From NCBI GenBank assembly GCA_026874595.1, contig CM049311.1, positions 33,003,176 to 33,067,175 on the forward strand: DNA of 64,000 nucleotides. The letters run 5' to 3'. This document shows, piece after piece, positions 59,282 to 64,000 of the stretch (the stretch's first letter is position 1; every line of letters begins with the position of its first letter). The position numbers and the translations under genes are program-made. Below the pieces are notes generated by a model. The model was not told where the DNA came from. It saw only the letters and a list, made by a program, of their open reading frames with translations, and did no database searches. This stretch comes from Sipunculus nudus. Its lineage: Eukaryota; Annelida; Sipuncula; Golfingiida; Sipunculidae.

Positions 59282-61079
59282 TTTTATTGTCCGAGTGACA
59301 TATAAATTATATATTTATCAATTAAGTATAAGGTTTTTAAAAATAAGGTGTTATAAATATGTTAATTCTAAACCATTTAGATATTAATATTTCATAGAAA
59401 ACTTATAAATGGAACCAAAGTCTATAATTCTGTTTATTTATATATTTCATTTGAAATATATAAATATTATTCTCTGAAAAGTTGGGGGGGATGATTACAT
59501 TGACCATCCCCCCCTTGCCAAAAAGTGGGGGGGGTACCCCCCCCCCTCCCCCCCTGTATTGACGCCCCTGCCCAGGTGTTTGATTTTGCATGCACGAATT
59601 CGAACGTGAACGATGTCATACCGTGGAACTCGTGGTGACATAAACCCTTTGAAACAAAGTTTTCTTTTTGCTGATACTGACCATTTTCTAATTCCATTAG
59701 AGTTGATAGAAATTCTGATGGAACCATATAAAATGCTTATATTGTTTCCTTTGACTAAAAGTAAAACCCTGCTTTTAAGTGTTTATTAAAAATTCACATT
59801 ACCATGGTAACATAATCTTCATATCAATTCTGATTCTCCTATAGCTAGTCATCAATTTGACATCAAACAATTAACTCTTTAACTGTCATATATTATACTT
59901 TGCCGAAGCTATTTATAAACACAGCAACCTTTATAGCACGTAGAAGTTGGACTCTTGTATTATATTATAGTCCACGGGTCTCAATCAACCTGAATAATGT
60001 CTGCGAATTAACGTTTTTAACCTTTGATTAAACAGCACACTAAGTTACTAGTCATGAATACTGCTTTCTCTGAAGAGACGATTTGTTTTGGTAAGAGAAT
60101 GAAAAATTAATTGTTCACAACTTTTTATATTCAGAATATATCTTTTATATGGCAAAAGCAAACTTACCCTTAACTAACTGCATCTAAACTAACTTAGCCT
60201 TAACTAAAGTTGCATCCTAATTATAAAGAAAACTGCATTAATTTCCTTATTACCCTTAAACCAGAGACATACATATGTCCCAGCCACTCTGCCAGCTCAT
60301 GTCTCCCGTCAACCAACGGCCCTCACGTCTCCTTCCACTGTACCATCTCATGCCCCCCTTTAGGTCGAAGGGGATAGTGGCATTATATTTACATGCATAC
60401 GAGCATTACCTTAGCTCCAATATTACATCAATTAAATATCACATGCATCTTCTCGAGAGCGCTCGGTTGAGCAGAGATCTTACCTCAGCAAGCCAATCAA
60501 ACCAAGCGTGATATGACATGAATTATTAACAAAACAGGTGAGCTAATCAGGTGGCTCGCGTACGACCCGTCCACGCGGCAGGAGAAACTTATCTGTTGTT
60601 ATTTATAGATCAACCGTCTTGTGATGTAAGATGTTATCGAAAACCTGACCAATCATATAAAAGCTTCTAACCTGGTGCGTTTCAGTGCATACGTTCTTGT
60701 TGAAAAGGCCTGTGAAAAGTTTTGATTTCTGTTTACTGTTCACTTCTGATAGGCTGTTCTGATGCAGGCCCCATCACATGTGCACTTGTTCAAAATCATT
60801 ATATATTAGGGCAAGAGGCCCGCTGAAGCAAAGTTTCTGCTCAACCTAGCAAGCGAATTGTACCGATTCTACCATATTAAAATTTCTACTTTGGTCTATG
60901 GAATTTGTGTATAATGTTAAAATGACGATGATTTTATTACGTTCGAACATTTTTAACCATTTTTATTGATATTTTAATTTTCAGGTTGCGTGAGCTCGCC
61001 GGCAGGGGGAGCCAGTGTTGTTGGTGCCACGGCGCTGAACGTTCTACTTTCCGTAATGCTATTCATCAATATCCTGTGA
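47188..61079 (+). CDS. IgGPI-2: GPI-anchored V-C2 immunoglobulin-superfamily protein
   Basis: Six coding exons: 47188-47227, 49561-49860, 54509-54601, 56762-56969, 58907-59064, 60985-61079. They total 894 bases, 297 residues, as in IgGPI-1, although individual exons differ by 3 bases. Signal peptide about residues 1-21 ([20 protein letters not shown]). V-like domain: Cys53, WTW with Trp66, E strand FVKILRVR, then [12 protein letters not shown] with Cys125. C2-like domain: Cys178, then [15 protein letters not shown] with Cys238 and Cys247. DHGxxLTC is the CD80/nectin C2-set hallmark. Sequons at Asn48 and Asn167. The tail ([20 protein letters not shown] to the end) is hydrophobic to its last residue, a textbook GPI signal. 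Likely a cell-surface recognition or adhesion molecule. Conserved with IgGPI-1: [30 protein letters not shown] and VKVVGC. Confidence 0.92.
47570..47790. repeat. AT-rich simple-sequence block
   Basis: Degenerate (TATA)n with TATGTA and TACATA variants, ending in a pure AT run near 47760-47790, in IgGPI-2 intron 1. Confidence 0.9.
49217..49303. repeat. (CAA)n/(TAA)n microsatellite
   Basis: CAA-type repeats pass into a pure TAA run. Confidence 0.95.
49561..49860 (+). CDS. IgGPI-2 exon 2 (V domain, strands A-E)
   Basis: 300 bases after CTTGTTCAG. Encodes [11 protein letters not shown], then [19 protein letters not shown], and ends FVKILRVR. Donor GTATGA. Confidence 0.94.
50690..50930 (-). repeat. 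inverted copy of the 35552-35783 segment
   Basis: The reverse complement aligns by eye over ~200 bases with IgGPI-1 intron 1, including CTACATTTATACCTACGCCG and GTGACGCCCACAAACCCTTA. Confidence 0.75.
51391..51850. repeat. 232-bp near-perfect tandem duplication
   Basis: TATTTGTAATAATTGGCATT starts at 51391 and again at 51623. Both copies end in a CGACAAAAAAAA run followed by GGTTTATTCATT. The only differences noticed are in the A-tract length. Confidence 0.95.
53842..53967 (+). other. exon-like open frame in IgGPI-2 intron 2
   Basis: After TTTATTTACAG there is an open frame reading [20 protein letters not shown], then a further ~20 codons ending in PDLLE and TAG. Its composition looks protein-like, but no partner exon or family was recognised. 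It could be a gene fragment carried by an element. Confidence 0.2.
54509..54601 (+). CDS. IgGPI-2 exon 3 (V domain F-G strands)
   Basis: 93 bases. Encodes [19 protein letters not shown] to AVKSINIAG. Donor GTAAGA. Unlike in IgGPI-1, the exon end is present once only. Confidence 0.93.
54918..54966. repeat. (AT)n microsatellite
   Basis: A long AT run after a degenerate AT-rich zone starting near 54800. Confidence 0.93.
55950..56014. repeat. (AT)n microsatellite
   Basis: A pure AT run of about 65 bases in IgGPI-2 intron 3. Confidence 0.95.
56705..56757. repeat. (AT)n microsatellite at a splice acceptor
   Basis: A pure AT run ending a few bases before the acceptor AG of exon 4; it replaces the usual pyrimidine tract. 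Confidence 0.95.
56762..56969 (+). CDS. IgGPI-2 exon 4 (C2 domain, first half)
   Basis: 208 bases. Encodes [20 protein letters not shown] and [19 protein letters not shown], with the B-strand Cys. Acceptor ATTATAG, exit phase 2 at GTAAGT. Confidence 0.92.
56970..58906. other. IgGPI-2 intron 4
   Basis: Contains a short (CG)n tract near 58048-58062 and, at about 58480-58870, an element bounded by TAGTGGTGTGCCGATTAATC and an imperfect inverse ending CCTACCACTA, like known hAT-type termini. No exon was supported. Confidence 0.5.
58907..59064 (+). CDS. IgGPI-2 exon 5 (C2 domain, second half)
   Basis: 158 bases after TTTCACAG. Encodes [34 protein letters not shown] and KVKVVG. Donor GTAAGT. Confidence 0.94.
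59111..59570 (+). mobile_element. complete hAT-like MITE with 8-bp target duplication
   Basis: The 460-bp element has termini CAGTGGCGTCAAT and ATTGACGCCCCTG, inverted repeats with one mismatch. It is flanked on both sides by CCCAGGTG (59103-59110 and 59571-59578), an exact 8-bp duplication as made by hAT transposases. Inside are G tracts, an (AT)n run at 59224-59278, the CTCTGAA block and C tracts. No coding capacity. Confidence 0.93.
60750..60860 (+). repeat. dispersed repeat shared with IgGPI-1 intron 2
   Basis: Similar to 36420-36510: both contain CCATCACATGTGC, a CAAAAT..TATA stretch, GCTGAAG..AAGT.TCT and CTCAACC in the same order. Confidence 0.65.
60985..61079 (+). CDS. IgGPI-2 exon 6 (GPI signal)
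   Basis: 95 bases after TTTTCAG. Encodes [20 protein letters not shown] and a hydrophobic end [11 protein letters not shown] before TGA, a classic GPI-attachment signal. Confidence 0.9.
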
Positions 61080-61411
61080 AAACTTTAATATACACAAATA
61101 GTTTAAATGGTAGTTGCGATGGTTGAAGACGGTATCAGCTTCGAAATTACTTATAACTTTAAATAATCAAGAGCTATATAGTGTATATATATTGTATATA
61201 GCTATATATATATATATCTAGTAGGCCTATATTAAAAAAGATTATATTCACGTAAAACTAAACTTACAGTGAGCAATATTTGCTGTTGGGCATTTACAAA
61301 TTTGCTTTTTTGCTTTGCGAGACCCCACACATGCATAAATGTTCATTTGCTATGTAAAGAGAGTTTTTTTTTAGAATTCTACATGCGGGAAGTAGAATTA
61401 ATTAGCTCCAT

Positions 61412-61432
61412 AGAACTCCGGCGTGGAGTTCT
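61412..61432 (+). other. 3' UTR hairpin of IgGPI-2
   Basis: AGAACTCC and GGAGTTCT form an 8-bp perfect stem around a 5-base loop, in the predicted 3' UTR. Function unknown. Confidence 0.5.
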
Positions 61433-61490
61433 CATGACCGTCTGCATATATGCACATTAATATCTTCCTGTTAAGGTTTGTCAGTGGTCT

Positions 61491-61580
61491 AATAAACCAC
61501 TAGTTGTTTACCGAAACTTGATGTCTGTTTCATTTTTTCAATAAATATTTTGAATTTATCATGTGTGTCTATTTTTTGTT
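61491..61580 (+). terminator. IgGPI-2 polyadenylation signals
   Basis: AATAAA occurs at 61491-61496 and 61540-61545. The second is followed by a GT/T-rich stretch (TGTGTGTCTATTTTTTGTT), the usual downstream element. The 3' UTR would be roughly 0.45-0.5 kb. Confidence 0.65.
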
Positions 61581-61599
61581 AGTCTCTGAGAAATTCATG

Positions 61600-62220
61600 A
61601 GAAATAAGAAAGTTGTCCAGACGTAACGATCGTGGGGGGGGGGGGGGGGGTGGGGGGGGGGGCGACTACGGGCCGACCATTACCATCTGCGAGATTTGCT
61701 TTAACTTATGAATCTTAATGTTTTCAAAAGGAGGCGGGGGGGGATGCTATATCTTTTGCTAGTTAATAGGGTGCCATTTTCAATAAAATAAAATTCTCCA
61801 TGAAACTGTGTGTCGTTTTTAATTCCTGTGTATAATGGCTAGGTCCAAGGATATCGCAGAATTTTTTTTTTCATTTTATATCCATTAGACACAAATTTCA
61901 AAAAGGTCCGGTCAGAAATTTATATAGCTGATAGAATTTTACAAGCAGGGGAAAATCGACTGCCAGTCTTTCGCCATATCCACACTATTGCAGTTCACCG
62001 ATATTTGATGAACTGTTCAAAATGTTCCTTCATTAAGCATCAGAAGATAGGTGTTTAGTGATCAATATCTATTTAAAAAAAAAATCATGATAAAATGAAT
62101 TGGGTTGTACACGATTTCATGTGGGGTTTATTCAGAGTTCAATTACATATAAGGTTACTAATAACTACATTTTACAAGTAGTTGAGAATATCGGCTGCTC
62201 TACTTCACACAATTCACAAT

Positions 62221-62265
<45 letters not shown>

Positions 62266-64000
62266 ATTATTGAGTTCCGGGCGTTTTCTACGTTTGTCGT
62301 TTGTCAAGTCTAAATATATATTGAGGTAACTACTAATACATACTGCAAATGTAGGTTCAAAATTCAATTTACAAACTGAATGAACAACCATCTTTTCCCC
62401 TTTTTTTACTAAGTGACAATCGAATAACGCAACAGATTCTGGCGGAACTTATTCAAACCTAAAGGAATTTGAACCGTGCATTCACGGTTCACTCTTTTGC
62501 CATATGCATGGGAAATCAATAAAAAATGAAAAGCTTTTTTTTTTTTTTTTTTTTGCAAAATGTTTAAAGATTTAAATCCGGGCTTAATTTGTAAGGAAAA
62601 ACTGTTTTTTTTTCATGTCCTAAATGTTGGGATATAATATGACTTGTCTCCCCTGGTTGACCCCCCCCCCCCCCCCCCCCGCGTTTGAGTACACCCCTGG
62701 TAGCGAAAACTCAGATATAAGAAACATCAGGCAAATATGATCATAGGTAAATAAAATATGGACATCTGGACTGGACTAGTATTTAATACAACACTATATT
62801 GTCATAACGATATACATCAATTAACTGGATATGGCCTACTACACAAATTGAGCCAAGCGTCATGACTTACTAAAAACGTACACAAAAATGTGTTGTCTGT
62901 GGACAGACACTGCGTAAATTTAGATCACAGGGGTAATTTCCCACTGCTTCGTATACAGCGTTGAATCCCTGGTAACGATTTGCCCGAAAATACTTCACCC
63001 TCCCAGGCCATGTGGATGAGGGTAATTCATCCGTTAGGCCACACCAAGAAATACAATGGTGCAAAGTCTCCGAGCGAGTTGTTTTTTTCATTATTGGTGA
63101 AAACAGAATAGGAAGAAAATTACCAAAATATGTGGTTCAGAGGTAGTGTACAGTACCCAAAATCGTGGGTTCGTGAGTTCAAAGCTCATCTTAGGACTGA
63201 GAAATTTCACGGTCGGCTCCCATCAAGGATGAGCGCTCTGCCGGCTTAATCGGAAGGCGGGTATCCACAGTCGTGTAACGCTTACAAACGAGTGCGTCTT
63301 TTGGTGTATCCTCGATGTTATGTCCCAGAAACAGAGATGATTGCACACCCAGGACTCGCAGGTGTGGCAGCCACCTGGCCAAGGTGACACCAGAATACAA
63401 ATAACATGATGAGAAGCGTGTTCTGCCTACCTGCCAAGTAGTCTCGAGCCGAAACGGAAAAATTCAGATTTGAATTAGAAAAGACAGCATAAACATGAAG
63501 GCGGTTACCTTCATAAAAAATCTTAAAAAAAAGTTTCACGTAGAATATACAAATGTGCTTCATATGCTGAAATGATGCCTATATTGTCTCCCCCTCAGGT
63601 TCGGTTTCAACATGCATTAATCTAATAATAAAATATTCCTAAAAACAAGTAGACAAGGGGTGCTTAAACAGACTATAGCAGCATGTCTAGAACTTAACAC
63701 TCATTCCCTTTCAGAATATAGAAATATCTAAATTAAAGTTGACCAGCGAATAAAAGTAGCACAACGTAGAACAAACATTTTATCGGCTTTGCCTCAGTGG
63801 TGCTTTTCAGTCACGGGCCATGTGTATGCTGGTATGTAGCAGGCCGGCTGCGGTTAATTGGAGGCAGGAAGCCGCTACCATTGGACAAGGTGTCACCGCC
63901 ATTTTTCACCCATCATGCACCCCTGCTAGCCACATGTGCACTGAACTGATTACCCGAGGTCAAATTCATCTGATCACACCTTACAGAGCAAATATGGCGG
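61600..64000. other. gene-free right flank with SINE-like sequence
   Basis: Poly-G and poly-C tracts (61631-61663, 62660-62680), an AT run near 62220-62268, and tRNA-like SINE sequence. No exon was supported. Confidence 0.55.
63125..63300 (+). mobile_element. tRNA-derived SINE fragment
   Basis: A perfect A box TGGTTCAGAGG and a degraded B box (GAGTTCAAAGCTC) about 35 bases downstream form a tRNA-like head. A body with GCGCTCTGCCGGCTTAAT follows. Confidence 0.5.

Overview
This looks like nuclear DNA of an invertebrate animal, most likely a bivalve or other mollusc. It is AT-rich, with small exons separated by introns of 0.3-6.5 kb and GT-AG splice sites. It carries tRNA-derived SINEs, hAT-type and Harbinger-type miniature transposons, very long (AT)n tracts and many minisatellites. 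There are no bacterial operons, rRNA genes or CRISPR arrays. The host assignment is an inference from repeat style and gene structure, not from a marker gene.

Four spliced genes can be built by hand. (1) On the minus strand, 9008-21901 encodes a TP53I3/PIG3-like NADPH:quinone oxidoreductase in seven coding exons. All junctions are in phase except for one extra base near the N-terminus. (2) On the minus strand, 28017-29450 is a probable two-exon gene for an unidentified 124-residue single-pass membrane protein; its intron is mostly an inserted element flanked by (AT)n. (3) and (4) On the plus strand, 32427-41633 and 47188-61079 are tandem paralogues, called here IgGPI-1 and IgGPI-2. Each has six coding exons, exactly 894 coding bases and a 297-residue product: signal peptide, V-like Ig domain split by an intron before its F strand, CD80/nectin-like C2 domain also split by an intron, and a C-terminal hydrophobic tail that looks like a GPI-anchor signal.

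Layout: 1-9007 is gene-poor, with a 45-bp-arm hairpin, a Harbinger-like MITE and simple repeats. 9008-21901 is the oxidoreductase gene, whose largest intron holds repeats rich in perfect nuclear-receptor DR1 motifs. 22258-23400 is a 27/21-bp minisatellite upstream of it. 23401-32426 holds dispersed repeats, AT tracts and the two-exon gene. 32427-41633 is IgGPI-1. 41634-47187 holds a 34-bp minisatellite, dispersed repeats, a complex palindrome and hAT elements. 47188-61079 is IgGPI-2, and 61080-64000 is its 3' end plus SINE-like sequence.

The most unusual observation is that two unrelated genes, the oxidoreductase and IgGPI-1, each carry an intronic minisatellite whose repeat unit is the 3' end of the preceding exon plus its 5' splice site. 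Dozens of donor-like junctions are therefore lined up behind the real one. The units are 42 and 48 bp, both multiples of three. In IgGPI-1 the array has further expanded into ~407-bp higher-order repeats that run to within about a dozen bases of the next splice acceptor. IgGPI-2 lacks this array, but at the equivalent intron its acceptor is preceded by a pure (AT)n tract instead of a pyrimidine tract. The tandem GPI-anchored Ig pair and these splice-junction minisatellites are the best candidates for something undescribed.
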